A DNA stretch of 61,352 nt from Gemmatimonadota bacterium (GTDB lineage Bacteria; Gemmatimonadota; Gemmatimonadetes; Longimicrobiales; Gaopeijiaceae), in assembly GCA_022564055.1 (NCBI GenBank), contig JADFMD010000006.1:1-61352 (forward strand). Direction: 5' to 3'. The notes beneath the pieces were generated by a model. The model did no database searches. It saw only the letters and a program-made list of their open reading frames with translations, and was not told the origin of the DNA. A program made the position numbers and the translations under genes. Positions 33,147 through 42,258 of the stretch are shown here, piece by piece; within the stretch, counting starts at the first letter, position 1, and each line of letters begins with the position of its first letter.

Positions 33147-34727
33147 ATGAAGCCGTCCGGAAAACGAATCCTCTGGGTCGACGACGAGATCGACCTCCTC
33201 AAGCCGCATCTCCTCTTTCTGCAGGCGCGTGGATACCACGTTGACGCGATCACCAATGGGGACGACGCGCTGGTCCTGATACGCGAGAACGCCTACGACC
33301 TCGTTCTGTTGGACGAACAGATGCCGGGGCGGAGTGGTCTGGAGGTCCTGGAAGTCATGCGCCGAGAGGACCCACACGTCCGCGTCGTAATGGTGACCAA
33401 GTCCGCCGAAGATCAGACTATGACGGATGCCATCGGACGGCGGGTCGCCGACTATCTGGTGAAGCCGACGAGTCCCCGCCAGGTCCTTTCGGTGGTGACC
33501 CGCATTCTGGAAGGATCGGTGATCCGTCAGCAACGTGTGGCGCAGGACTTCGCGGCTCGCTTCGGGCGGCTCTCCCGAAAGCGCGAAGAGGCTCGCACCC
33601 AGGAAGATTTCGCCGAGCTTTACATCGAACTGACGGGCTGGCATGTCAACCTCGAAGAAACTGGGGAGTATGGCCTCCTCGATACTGTGCAGTCGCTATT
33701 GACCGACCTCCGCTCGGACTTCGGTCGGTGGGTGGGACAGGAATATCCGCGCTGGTTGAACGGTGAAGGCGATCCGCCGCCCCTCTCTGTGGACGTCGTG
33801 GAGGAGCACCTCCTCCCACTTCTCGGGTCCTCCCCCGTTTTCCTGGTGGTGTTGGACTGTATGCGCTTGGACCAATGGCGCGTGATCGCTCCCCTCCTGG
33901 CTCCGTTCTTCGAGATCGAGGAGTCGTATCACTACTCGATCCTCCCCACGGCCACTCCGTACGCGAGGAATGCGATCTTCAGTGGCCAGTTCCCGGACGA
34001 GATCGCGCGGAACCACCCCGGCTGGTGGAACAAGTCGGACGACGAGGGGAGCCTCAACGCGTTCGAGGATGAGCTCCTCGAGGAGCAACTGAAGCGTCTC
34101 ACCGGAAAAGACATTCCGGTTCACTACGAGAAGATTTTCACCGACCGGGACGAAGATCAGGTACGCGGTCGTGTCCGCTCGGCGCTCAAGACACCGGACT
34201 CCGTTGTCGCGATGGTCTTCAACTTCGTCGACCTCATGACACACGGGCGAAGCGAGTCGCCCATCCTGATGGAGGTGGCCAAAGACGAGGCTGCGCTCCG
34301 CGGGCTGACTCGGGCGTGGTTCAAGAGATCGACGGCGTTCTCCGTTCTCAAGGAGGCGGCGGCCGCCGGACATCAAGTGATCATGACCACGGATCACGGC
34401 TCGATCCTCTGCCAGCGCCCTGCGACCGTCTTCGCACGACGGGACGCCACCAGCAACCTCCGGTACAAGTTTGGCCAGGATCTCAGACCTGAGAAGGCCG
34501 AAACGGCTTTTACCACCTCTCGGAGCGAGGACCTTCGTTTTCCCGCCGGAAAGCTGGGTGTTACGTACGCGGTGGCGGTCGACGACTACTTCTTCGTGTA
34601 TCCCACCAAGTTGAGGGAATACCAGCGCCGGTACCGCAATTCGTTCCTGCACGGGGGCATCTCCCCAGAGGAGATGATCGTCCCGATTGCGCGCCTCACG
34701 CCGCGTTCTCACGGCTCCATAGGCTGA
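33147..34727 (+). CDS. Response regulator with PglZ phosphatase-like domain (PorX type)
   Basis: 526 residues. The receiver domain (1-122) has acidic residues D12/D13, phosphoacceptor Asp56 (LLDEQMPG), Thr84 and Lys106 (YLVKP). A linker leads to a PglZ/alkaline-phosphatase-superfamily domain (about 220-520) with FLVVLDCMRLDQW, SILPTATPYARNAIFSGQFP (nucleophile Thr) and IMTTDHGSIL (metal ligands). In Bacteroidetes, PorX regulates the type IX secretion system and hydrolyses oligonucleotides. The ATG at 33147 is chosen because the receiver begins there. The gene opens a six-gene plus-strand run of envelope genes and is separated from the exporter gene by nine bases. No PorY-like kinase is present. 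Confidence 0.9.
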   Translation: MKPSGKRILWVDDEIDLLKPHLLFLQARGYHVDAITNGDDALVLIRENAYDLVLLDEQMPGRSGLEVLEVMRREDPHVRVVMVTKSAEDQTMTDAIGRRVADYLVKPTSPRQVLSVVTRILEGSVIRQQRVAQDFAARFGRLSRKREEARTQEDFAELYIELTGWHVNLEETGEYGLLDTVQSLLTDLRSDFGRWVGQEYPRWLNGEGDPPPLSVDVVEEHLLPLLGSSPVFLVVLDCMRLDQWRVIAPLLAPFFEIEESYHYSILPTATPYARNAIFSGQFPDEIARNHPGWWNKSDDEGSLNAFEDELLEEQLKRLTGKDIPVHYEKIFTDRDEDQVRGRVRSALKTPDSVVAMVFNFVDLMTHGRSESPILMEVAKDEAALRGLTRAWFKRSTAFSVLKEAAAAGHQVIMTTDHGSILCQRPATVFARRDATSNLRYKFGQDLRPEKAETAFTTSRSEDLRFPAGKLGVTYAVAVDDYFFVYPTKLREYQRRYRNSFLHGGISPEEMIVPIARLTPRSHGSIG

Positions 34728-34736
34728 TCGGCCGGC

Positions 34737-36632
34737 GTGACGCTCTACGCCCGGGTCCTCTCGTACCTCCGTCCCCACCTCACCGTGCTCGCGGCGGCAG
34801 GCGCGGCGACGTTTGCGTTCGCCGTGCTCGACGCATCGGCGTACGTGCTGCTCATCCCCTTTGTGAATGCGCTTTTTGGTAGCGCACCCAGCGAAGGAAG
34901 TGTTGCCGGTGAAGCAGATCCGATGTCGAGGCTCCTGGATGTTACGGTGTATCGAGTCGTGGACGTCCAGGGCGACGCACTCCAGGCGGTCCAGGGAATC
35001 ATCGTTCTCATCCTGGTCGTGTTCCTCCTCAAGAACGTCTTCGATTTCGCCCGGACCTATCTGGTGGCGTGGGTGGAGCAGTCTGTAACGAGGGACCTTC
35101 GGAACGAGGTCTACGACCACGTTCTACGGCTCGACCTCTCCTTCTTCGGCCGAACCCGCGTGGGACAGATCACCTCCCGGCTCACCCATGATGTGGAGCA
35201 GATACGTCGTCTGCTCACGACGGAGTTGGCGAGGCTCCTCTCGTCCGGTTTCGAGTTCGCGGTGGCGATGGCCTTCATGGTGCTGCTGTCATGGCAGCTC
35301 ACGCTCGCGGCGTTCGTGGTGATTCCCGGCACGATGGCGGTCTGGGGACCGTTGGTGAAACGGCTGCGGCGGGGCGACCGGCGCGTGTTGGATCTGGCGG
35401 GTGACGCGAGCGCTCATATCCAGGAGACCCTGGCGGGTATTCGCGTGGTCAAGTCCTCCTCAGCCGAGAACCTGGAGCGCGAGCGCTTTCGCAACATCAC
35501 GGCTGACTATCACCGGACATTCCTCAAGGCGGAACGCCTACGGGCGCTCGCGGGCCCCCTCACCGAGACGCTCGCGACCGTCGGCACGGTTGTCATCCTG
35601 TGGTACGGTGCGCGCCTGGTCGTGTCCGAGGGAGCGTTGAGCGGAGCACAGTTCGTCGGATTCATAGCCCTCAGTCTCAAGCTCTATGGGCCGGTAAAGT
35701 ACGCTGCGAAGTTCCCGGCGCTGGTGCAGCCTGGGCTCGCAGGCGCCGAGCGTGTATTCGAATTTCTGGACACCCCCGTCGAGATCAGGGATCGGCCCGG
35801 AGCGAGAGTCTTGAGAAATCCCACCGGCGCGATCGCATTCGAGAAGGTCGCCTTCGGCTACAGAGCCGGAGAGCCGGTACTGCAGGATATCACGGTGGAG
35901 ATTCCCGCCGGAAGCGTCGTCGCCCTGGTCGGACCGAGTGGGGCCGGAAAGACTACGTTCGCCGACCTCGTCGGGCGGTTCTACGACACAACTTCCGGCC
36001 GGGTGACCGTGGATGGGGTAGACGTGAGGGACTGGACGGTTTCGAGCTTACGCGGAGCGATGGGCATCGTGCCTCAGGAGACCGTACTCTTTCACGACAC
36101 GATCGCCGCCAACATCGCGTACGGAGCCAGGGACGCGACCGAGCAGGAGATCCAGCGGGCGGCGCGCGCAGCCAACGCCCACACCTTCATTTCCGCGCTC
36201 CCGGGCGGGTACGAAATGGTGGTGGGGGAAAGGGGCACCCGTCTTTCGGGTGGGGAACGCCAGCGCATCGCCCTTGCGAGGGCGATCCTCTCGGACCCGC
36301 CCATCCTCATTTTCGACGAGGCCACCAGCGCCCTCGATACAGAGTCGGAACGCCTGGTGCAGGAGGCCGTGGGGCGCCTCATGGGCGGGCGTACCGTGCT
36401 GGTGATCGCCCACCGCCTGTCGACCGTCCGATACGCCGACCTCATCCTCGTTTTGAGCGAGGGACGGATCGTAGAGCGGGGAGATCATGCGTCTCTGTTC
36501 GCCGCAGGTGGAGTCTATCGGAGACTCTACGAGCTTCAACAAGCGAATTCGACGGGGGTCGAGCCCGCGGACGACGCGCAAGCCGAGCTCGACGCCGGCA
36601 GACCCGCCTTGCGCCAGGTGGCCTCTTCGTGA
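34737..36632 (+). CDS. ABC exporter, fused membrane and ATPase domains (MsbA-like)
   Basis: 631 residues. Six membrane helices (about 1-330) are followed by the nucleotide-binding domain: Walker A LVGPSGAGKTTFADLVGRFYD, Q-loop IVPQETVLFHDTIAANIAYG, signature RLSGGERQRIALARAILSD, Walker B ILIFDEATSALD and the H-loop VIAHRLSTV. The half-transporter architecture and the downstream LpxL-type gene fit an exporter of lipid A or another lipid. The start is a GTG at 34737; it overlaps the next gene by four bases (GTGA). Position after the PglZ regulator may mean the regulator controls this operon. Confidence 0.93.
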   Translation: MTLYARVLSYLRPHLTVLAAAGAATFAFAVLDASAYVLLIPFVNALFGSAPSEGSVAGEADPMSRLLDVTVYRVVDVQGDALQAVQGIIVLILVVFLLKNVFDFARTYLVAWVEQSVTRDLRNEVYDHVLRLDLSFFGRTRVGQITSRLTHDVEQIRRLLTTELARLLSSGFEFAVAMAFMVLLSWQLTLAAFVVIPGTMAVWGPLVKRLRRGDRRVLDLAGDASAHIQETLAGIRVVKSSSAENLERERFRNITADYHRTFLKAERLRALAGPLTETLATVGTVVILWYGARLVVSEGALSGAQFVGFIALSLKLYGPVKYAAKFPALVQPGLAGAERVFEFLDTPVEIRDRPGARVLRNPTGAIAFEKVAFGYRAGEPVLQDITVEIPAGSVVALVGPSGAGKTTFADLVGRFYDTTSGRVTVDGVDVRDWTVSSLRGAMGIVPQETVLFHDTIAANIAYGARDATEQEIQRAARAANAHTFISALPGGYEMVVGERGTRLSGGERQRIALARAILSDPPILIFDEATSALDTESERLVQEAVGRLMGGRTVLVIAHRLSTVRYADLILVLSEGRIVERGDHASLFAAGGVYRRLYELQQANSTGVEPADDAQAELDAGRPALRQVASS

Positions 36633-37534
36633 GCACGGTCCGGTATCGAATCGAATTCTGGGTCTTTCGAGCGCTTTCCTGGATTGTGGTCGTGCTTCCC
36701 GAGCGAGCTGCGCTCGGGTTCTGCAGCCTACTCGGGTGGTTTGTAGGCGTCGTAGTGGGGGTTCGCCGGGCCGACACCGATCGGCATCTCCGGATCGCGT
36801 TTCCTGAGCGGGATTCAGCCTGGCGGCGGCGGGTGGCAAGAGAGAGCTACATGCACCTCGCCCGTGAGGGGGCCATGACCCTCCGTCTGTATCGCATGCA
36901 GCCGGAGGAGATCGTTCGACTTACCGAGGTCGTGGGTTTCGAAGCCCTTCGAGACGCCGCTGCGGGAGGTAAGGGCGCCGTCGTGATTTCCGGGCATTTG
37001 GGGAATTGGGAGGTCGCCGCAGCCGCCGTGGCGGTGAGGGGCGTGCCGATGGACGTGGCGGCTCATCTCCAAAAGAATCCGTTTTTCTACCGTCATATGG
37101 TTGAGCTCCGGAATCGTCTCGGCCTCACGGTCATCGTGAAGAACGAGGCATCTCGTCTGGTGCCGAAGGCGCTTGCCGCGGGCCGGGTGGTCGCACTCAT
37201 TTCCGATCAGAACATGCGGAAACGTGGAGTTTTCGTCGATTTTTTTGGAAGGGCGGCGGCCACCGCAAAGGGTCCCGCACTGTTCGCTCTCCGCACGGGT
37301 GCCCCGGTCTTCCTGGGGGTGGCGGTCCGGATGCAGGGCTACCCGTCCCGGTATCGGGTCATCATCGAGCGGGTGCCCGCCGGGAAGCGGGCACCGAGTG
37401 CGGACGCCATCCGCGATCTGACCCAGCGGCACGTCTCCAGACTCGAGGCCCGCATCCGAGAGGTGCCCAGCCAGTATTTTTGGCAGCATCGCCGGTGGAA
37501 GACGCGCCCGGAGCTCTCGCCGGAACCACCCTGA
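36629..37534 (+). CDS. Lysophospholipid / lipid A acyltransferase (LpxL/HtrB family)
   Basis: 301 residues. An N-terminal membrane segment (VFRALSWIVVVLPERAAL) is followed by the acyltransferase domain with the H(x)4E motif SGHLGNWEVAAAAV, then LQKNPFFYRHMVELRNRLG, LISDQNMRKRGVFVDFFGR and ATAKGPALFALRTGAPVFL. The C-terminal QYFWQHRRWKTRP matches YFWxHRRWK of LpxL. LpxL/HtrB adds a secondary acyl chain to lipid A at the inner membrane. The GTG start at 36629 overlaps the exporter stop by four bases. Confidence 0.93.
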   Translation: MSTVRYRIEFWVFRALSWIVVVLPERAALGFCSLLGWFVGVVVGVRRADTDRHLRIAFPERDSAWRRRVARESYMHLAREGAMTLRLYRMQPEEIVRLTEVVGFEALRDAAAGGKGAVVISGHLGNWEVAAAAVAVRGVPMDVAAHLQKNPFFYRHMVELRNRLGLTVIVKNEASRLVPKALAAGRVVALISDQNMRKRGVFVDFFGRAAATAKGPALFALRTGAPVFLGVAVRMQGYPSRYRVIIERVPAGKRAPSADAIRDLTQRHVSRLEARIREVPSQYFWQHRRWKTRPELSPEPP

Positions 37535-37606
37535 TTCGCCATCTGTATTAGATTTCCCGACTCTCCCGGAAATGGCGGGGGGTTTTCCTTCGAATGGCGT
37601 TGACCC

Positions 37607-38356
37607 GTGATCTACGTCTGCATTCCCGCGCATAATGAAGAGCGAACCATCGGGGTTCTTCTTTGGAAGATCAGGAAGGTGATGCTCGAATTCGGGCGTG
37701 ACTACGAGGTCCTGGTTCTCGATGATGCTTCCACGGACGGGACCGCCGAGGCCCTGGGTCGCTACCGCGGTGTGCTTCCGCTACGAGTCCTCAAGGAGGA
37801 GAGTCGCGCCGGATACGCCAGCGCGGTTCAACGTTTGCTTCGGGAAGCCCTCAAGCGCACGAGCTACCCGAAGAGGGACGCCGCGATTTTGCTTCAGGCG
37901 GATTTCACCGAGAGCCCCGACTACATCGTTCCCTTGATCAAGGCGATGGAGGGCGGGGCCGATATCGTGGCCGGTGTAGTCGAGGTGAATGGGCGTCGGG
38001 CGCCCCGCGCCGTCCGGGTGGCGAGGAGGATGGCGCCGTGGGTGCTCGGAAGGGCCTTTGGCGATGCACCGGTCTCCGATCCACTGTCCGGGTTTCGGGC
38101 TTACCGACTGATCGTGCTGAAGAAGGCGTTGGCCGATTTCAGGGGCCGAGATTTCTTGACGACCGACGGATGGGCGTCCAACGTAGAATTACTGGGTCTG
38201 GTCGCACCCCACGCGCGCCGGATCGTCGAGGCGCCCCTGACGCTGCGGTACGATGTCGACGGGCGCCCCTCGCGTCTGAGCGCGGTCCGAACCCTTAGGG
38301 GGCTCCTCCGTGTACGACGGGAAAGGTGGGAAAGTCCCGTAATAGAAGGAAAGTAG
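37607..38356 (+). CDS. Family 2 glycosyltransferase
   Basis: 249 residues, a GT-A fold. It starts MIYVCIPAHNEERTIGVLLWKI, then VLVLDDASTDGTAEALGRY and LLQADFTESPDYIVPLI, where the DxD-like metal motif is reduced to QAD. SGFRAYRLIVLKKAL and FLTTDGWASNVELL fit the dolichol-phosphate-mannose synthase-like branch. No C-terminal membrane helices are present. It probably transfers a sugar to a lipid carrier or cell-surface glycan; donor and acceptor cannot be read. The start is a GTG at 37607. It lies in the envelope operon between the acyltransferase and DUF3108 genes. Confidence 0.87.
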   Translation: MIYVCIPAHNEERTIGVLLWKIRKVMLEFGRDYEVLVLDDASTDGTAEALGRYRGVLPLRVLKEESRAGYASAVQRLLREALKRTSYPKRDAAILLQADFTESPDYIVPLIKAMEGGADIVAGVVEVNGRRAPRAVRVARRMAPWVLGRAFGDAPVSDPLSGFRAYRLIVLKKALADFRGRDFLTTDGWASNVELLGLVAPHARRIVEAPLTLRYDVDGRPSRLSAVRTLRGLLRVRRERWESPVIEGK

Positions 38357-38358
38357 TG

Positions 38359-39294
38359 ATGCGACGGATAAGTGCAGCAATGGGTATGGCGCTGATGCTA
38401 GGCGCCGTGACACCCGAATTGGGTGTCGCGCAGGGGCCCAGTGTGCCGTCCGGCGCGCGGCTTGCCGACAGCCTTTTCGTGGGCGATTCCCTCACGTATG
38501 ACTCCGAGCGGCACCGTTCGGCGGCTGCGGGCATGGATTTGCCCGAGACCCACCGTGCCGAGATGATTTCCTACGAGACCGATCCCTTCGCCGCGGTGGT
38601 TCCTTTTGGTCCTGGAGAGCGGCTCGAATACAAGGTCAAGCTCGGATTCTTCAACGCCGGCGAGGCACACATGGAAGTTCTGGGCATCGACGCGGTGAGG
38701 GGCGCGCCGGCCTACCACGTCGAGGTGTCCATGCGCGGGAGCACGCTGTTCGGGCTCTTGAAGATGGACAGTCATTATGAATCGTGGATCGACACGGAAT
38801 TGATGACCAGTCGCCGGTATATCTCGGACGTCAGCAATACCGGTCACAGCAGCTACCGGTCGTTCGAGTTTTATCCCGACGAGGGGTACTGGGACCAGAC
38901 CGACGAGAATGTGATAGGCGAGTTGGCCACCGCCCTTCCCCTGGACGACATCTCGTTCATGTACTTTGTCCGTTCCATTCCGCTCGAGGTCGGCCAGACT
39001 TACACCTATTCACGCTATTTCAAGAAGGACGGCAATCCGGTTGTTCTCGAAGTCTTGCGCCGGGACGTGCGGGAGGTGCCCGCTGGGACCTTCAACACGA
39101 TCGTGGTGCGTCCTACGATCAAGACGAGCGGGCTCTTCGACGAGGGGGGAGACGCCGAGTTGCACTTCACCGATGACGAAAATCGCTACCTCGTGTACAT
39201 GCGCATCGGTATGCCGGTCGTCGGATCCATCACCCTGCATCTCGAGAGTATCGTTCCGGGAACGCCGATCCACTCTGGGGCCGCCGCCTGGTAA
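38359..39294 (+). CDS. DUF3108 family exported protein
   Basis: 311 residues. A signal peptide (MRRISAAMGMALMLGAVTPE, cleaved after GVAQ) is followed by a region of about 60 residues without a known fold. The DUF3108 domain then follows: VVPFGPGERLEYKVKLGFFN, AGEAHMEVLGIDAVRGAPAYHV, ESWIDTELMTSRRY and RRDVREVPAGTFNTIVVRP. DUF3108 proteins are predicted periplasmic or outer-membrane beta proteins of unknown function. The ATG at 38359 has GAAGGAAAG upstream; a longer start 11 codons earlier would disrupt the signal peptide. Confidence 0.9.
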   Translation: MRRISAAMGMALMLGAVTPELGVAQGPSVPSGARLADSLFVGDSLTYDSERHRSAAAGMDLPETHRAEMISYETDPFAAVVPFGPGERLEYKVKLGFFNAGEAHMEVLGIDAVRGAPAYHVEVSMRGSTLFGLLKMDSHYESWIDTELMTSRRYISDVSNTGHSSYRSFEFYPDEGYWDQTDENVIGELATALPLDDISFMYFVRSIPLEVGQTYTYSRYFKKDGNPVVLEVLRRDVREVPAGTFNTIVVRPTIKTSGLFDEGGDAELHFTDDENRYLVYMRIGMPVVGSITLHLESIVPGTPIHSGAAAW

Positions 39295-39330
39295 TACCGG
39301 GAGGGCACTCCGCTTCTCGGTGACGACCCC

Positions 39331-39888
39331 GTGCGCTGGCGACTGGATCTGACAAGACTCCGCCTCAGGGCGGTTTGGCTGCTCATCCTTCCGTTCTACA
39401 TCTTTGCTTCCCCCGCAACGATTCTGATCTTGTGGGGTGCCGGCGTGAGCAGCGCCGGGTTGGCGCTGCGCGCCTGGGCCGCGGGTTCCATTCAGAAGGA
39501 CCGCGAATTGGCCATGACCGGACCGTATGCCCACATACGGAATCCGCTCTTTCTGGGCAGCTTCATTCTAGGCGTTGGTGTGACCATCGCGGGCGGGCAG
39601 TGGGTGTTCGGCGTGGTTTTCCTGGCATTTTTCCTCGTCGTCTACCGGGCGACGGTGCTCCGTGAGGTAGCCGAATTGGAGGCCCGCTTCGGAGAGAGCT
39701 ACCGAATCTATGCGGCGCACGTGCCCTCGGTTCTGCCACGGTTCATGGCCCACCTCGGCGAGCGTTCAGAATCGCGCGGAGATGGCTTTTCCCGAGCGCG
39801 CTATATGCGGAACCGTGAATGGGAGGCGGCGCTCGGGGCGGTCGCGGCGTTCGGGGCGTTGGCCTTGAAGATGGAATTTTGGCCCTGA
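39331..39888 (+). CDS. Membrane methyltransferase, isoprenylcysteine carboxyl methyltransferase-like
   Basis: 185 residues with about four membrane helices. The conserved cofactor-binding signature of the ICMT/PEMT family is present: RAWAAGSIQKDRELAMTGPYAHIRNPLFLGSF, then the helix LGVGVTIAGGQWVFGVVFL and the motif LREVAELEARFGESYRIYAAHVP with the E..Y residues. It uses S-adenosylmethionine in the membrane; the substrate in bacteria is usually unknown. GTG start at 39331. It closes the envelope operon and converges on the cytochrome c gene. Confidence 0.88.
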   Translation: MRWRLDLTRLRLRAVWLLILPFYIFASPATILILWGAGVSSAGLALRAWAAGSIQKDRELAMTGPYAHIRNPLFLGSFILGVGVTIAGGQWVFGVVFLAFFLVVYRATVLREVAELEARFGESYRIYAAHVPSVLPRFMAHLGERSESRGDGFSRARYMRNREWEAALGAVAAFGALALKMEFWP

Positions 39889-39927
39889 ACCTGAGGTTCT
39901 GGCTCCGACGACAAAGCTTGGGGGGGA

Positions 39928-40365
39928 CTACTCGATCCCGACCTGGCGTTGTAGCCACCGTATGTAGCCCACGATCTCCAGGACCATCTCGTCCGTCACG
40001 TCGGGAAGGGGTGCCATGTCTCCGAAACGCCAATGGTGGGCCCGCACGCCGTTTCGTGCCGCGAGAATGAAGGCCGCGTCCGCATGGTGATTGGGTTCGT
40101 AGATGATGTGCACGAGGGGTGGCCCCTGAGTCGTACCGTCGCCCGCCGGACCATGACACACGCTGCAGTTTTGGGCGAACAACTCCTTGCCTTGGGCCAT
40201 CTCAGGTGGGGAGGTGGCCGCGATCCCGCGGAGTACGACCTGGATTTCGTCGACCGGGGCGGGCGCCGACTGAGGCTCGGGCTCCGGCGTGCAGGCCGTG
40301 CCGGGGAGCGAGAGAAGGAGGGCTGCTCCAACGGTCCAGAGCCCGGGTGTCGTTCGTTTCCTCAC
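39928..40365 (-). CDS. Cytochrome c family lipoprotein
   Basis: 145 residues. A signal peptide with a lipobox-like end (LLLSLPGTACTPEPEPQ, Cys25) suggests lipid anchoring. A single haem c site, CSVCH, follows at about 67-71 in ELFAQNCSVCHGPAGDGT; the axial Met is probably in FGDMAPLPDVTDEMV. It is a class I cytochrome c, an electron carrier in the periplasm or at the outer face of the inner membrane. It lies 34 bases downstream of the GT9 gene on the same strand. Confidence 0.9.
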   Translation of the reverse strand: MRKRTTPGLWTVGAALLLSLPGTACTPEPEPQSAPAPVDEIQVVLRGIAATSPPEMAQGKELFAQNCSVCHGPAGDGTTQGPPLVHIIYEPNHHADAAFILAARNGVRAHHWRFGDMAPLPDVTDEMVLEIVGYIRWLQRQVGIE

Positions 40366-40399
40366 GGATGCTCCACGTGTTTGGGAAAGGGCGCGGGAA

Positions 40400-41446
40400 T
40401 TAGAGATAGGTGCGGACGGCCAGATCGACTTTTTCGAGAACCATCTCGACCGTCACTCGCTTCATACCGTCTCTATGATTTGTAGAAATCGGATATTCCT
40501 CGCCTGAGAACTCCGCATAACCGTCGACCAAGAGGTCGTAGTAACGGCGGTAGGGTCCTGTGCGTTTCGGATTCGTGTACCCGTAGATACCGACGACGGG
40601 CGTCTCGAGTGCCCGACTGATATGTAAAGGTCCGGTGTCGGGGCTAACAGTCAAGGCGCTGCCGTCGAGGAGATAGACGAGGCGCCGCAGGTCGTCCCCG
40701 AGGGCGTCGACTGGATGGGCCTTAGTCAAGCTGAGAATCTCGTCCGCCATCTGGCGCTCGAGTTGGGAAGGCCCACCGACGAGAATGGGTTGGAGTCCAT
40801 GCGTCGACTCGATCTCCTCGAGAACTCGTGCGTATCCCTCGGGCGACCAGTTCTTCCTGGGGTTGGTCGTGCTCACCACTACGGAACAGGCGGGTTTGTC
40901 TAAATCCGCAAAGAAGGCTCCTTGGGCCTCACGTTCCTGATCCGTGATGGGGATGCCCCACTCCACCGGTTCGGGATCGACGCCGAGGTAGTGCAGGAAC
41001 TCAAAATACTGCTCCTGCACGTGTTGCGGGGAGTGGTGGGGGATACGTTCATTTGTGAAGATCCAGTTGCCATCGCGCGCGCGCGCGTGATCAAAGCCCA
41101 GCTTTCTTTTCGCCGGAAGCATGCCAACGATGATGCCAGCTTTGAGATAGACCTGGAGAGCGAGGGCGAGATCGAAGTCCTGCCCCCTCAAGTATTGCGC
41201 GAGGTCAGCGAAGTTGGTCCAACTTCGTAAACCGCGCCTCCTCTTCTCGTACTCGATCAGCTCGTCAATAGCGGGGTGCCCCTCGACGAGCGTTCTGGGA
41301 AGGTGTTGGATGATCCAGGAAATCCGGACGCCCGGCCAGGCGCGCTTCAGTGCGTTCGCCACGGGGAGGACGTGGACCGCGTCACCGACTGCGCTCAACA
41401 TCACGATGCAAACGGTACGGATGGGGCCGTTTTCGGAGTCCGTCAT
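40400..41446 (-). CDS. Family 9 glycosyltransferase (heptosyltransferase-like)
   Basis: 348 residues of the WaaC/WaaF class. N-terminal domain: VCIVMLSAVGDAVHVLPVANALKR with the AVGD acceptor loop. C-terminal domain: CSVVVSTTNPRKNWSPEGYARVLEEI, PILVGGPSQLER and the donor-binding LTVSPDTGPLHISRALETPVVGIYG. It should add heptose or another sugar to the LPS inner core from a nucleotide-activated donor. Its start overlaps the kinase stop by four bases. A CG-repeat (about 41078-41091) lies within the coding frame and causes no shift. Confidence 0.92.
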   Translation of the reverse strand: MTDSENGPIRTVCIVMLSAVGDAVHVLPVANALKRAWPGVRISWIIQHLPRTLVEGHPAIDELIEYEKRRRGLRSWTNFADLAQYLRGQDFDLALALQVYLKAGIIVGMLPAKRKLGFDHARARDGNWIFTNERIPHHSPQHVQEQYFEFLHYLGVDPEPVEWGIPITDQEREAQGAFFADLDKPACSVVVSTTNPRKNWSPEGYARVLEEIESTHGLQPILVGGPSQLERQMADEILSLTKAHPVDALGDDLRRLVYLLDGSALTVSPDTGPLHISRALETPVVGIYGYTNPKRTGPYRRYYDLLVDGYAEFSGEEYPISTNHRDGMKRVTVEMVLEKVDLAVRTYL

Positions 41447-42258
41447 GGCGCCCTGCTTTCGCCGAGCAATCGGTTGATCTCGTCGTTGGTCAGGTGTCCC
41501 TCTCCCTCATTCTGGGTTCTCGGGCGTGTGCGTTCGAGCTTTCGGATCGAGCGGACGAGCCGACGCCGAAGCTCTCCAGGATCCACGTGGCTGCCTGGTC
41601 CCGCCACCCGGCAACCATCCAGGTCGAGCAGAATAGCATGGACATGCTGCGCGTCTCGTGCAATAAGGACGTTCTCGGCGTTCAAGTCCCGGTGATGCAC
41701 GCCCGCCTTTGACAATCGCGTGATCAGGCTGGCTGTGCAGAGGAGAGCCTCTCGCCGTACGTCTCCTGGGCTCCCCCGATCCGATCGCTCGTTCTTCCCG
41801 AAAAGCACATCAGCGAGGGTCCGCGCGTTAGGCACGAACTCGGTGACCAGGTCGGCCCGGTAGAGTAAGCCGCTGGGATAGAACGCCGCCGCCATGATTC
41901 TGGGTGTGGAGAAACCCAACTCCTCGATCCGAGCACTGTTCTCCACCTCCACGAAGCTGCGAGGCTCCCCGCCCCGGAGGATGCGGTCGCCGAAGGGTCT
42001 CATGAGCCCACCGCGGAAATACCGTCGCACCACCCAGGGCGGCCCGACGTCTTCCGGATTCGCTAGTACCGGAACCGGTCCTCTCCCGCTGAGCGTCTGG
42101 TAGGCGGCGGCCCGTGCGGCCCGGTAGAGGGACCCGTGATCCAAGACCGCTTGGCGACTCCAGCGTACCGCTTCATTCCGTGCAAGAATCTGGGCCTTCC
42201 CCACCGTGAGCCGTTCGAAGCCTCGAGGCGATGGTTTGCCCGCGTGGGTGTCCCTCAT
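41443..42258 (-). CDS. LPS core kinase, Kdo/WaaP family
   Basis: 271 residues with the small protein-kinase-like fold of Kdo kinase and WaaP. The catalytic loop GVHHRDLNAENVLI and the metal-binding ILLDLDGCRV are clear, as are VVRRYFRGGLMRPFGDR at the N-terminus and LYRADLVTEFVPNARTL in the hinge. It phosphorylates Kdo or heptose of the inner LPS core, which strengthens the outer membrane. It lies between two GT9 genes, overlapping both by four bases, so all three are translated together. Confidence 0.9.
   Translation of the reverse strand: MRDTHAGKPSPRGFERLTVGKAQILARNEAVRWSRQAVLDHGSLYRAARAAAYQTLSGRGPVPVLANPEDVGPPWVVRRYFRGGLMRPFGDRILRGGEPRSFVEVENSARIEELGFSTPRIMAAAFYPSGLLYRADLVTEFVPNARTLADVLFGKNERSDRGSPGDVRREALLCTASLITRLSKAGVHHRDLNAENVLIARDAQHVHAILLDLDGCRVAGPGSHVDPGELRRRLVRSIRKLERTRPRTQNEGEGHLTNDEINRLLGESRAP

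Noticed and set aside
33696-35120. 474-codon open frame on the minus strand
   Set aside because: It crosses the opposite strand of two genuine genes, PorX-like and the exporter, and matches nothing.
37535-37600. Possible terminator after the LpxL-like gene
   Set aside because: CGCCAT and ATGGCG pair only weakly with a long loop and no clean T-run follows, so the downstream genes are treated as the same transcription unit.
41078-41092. CG dinucleotide repeat
   Set aside because: It lies within the GT9 coding frame and does not break it, so it is a composition effect rather than a regulatory or Z-DNA site that I could support.
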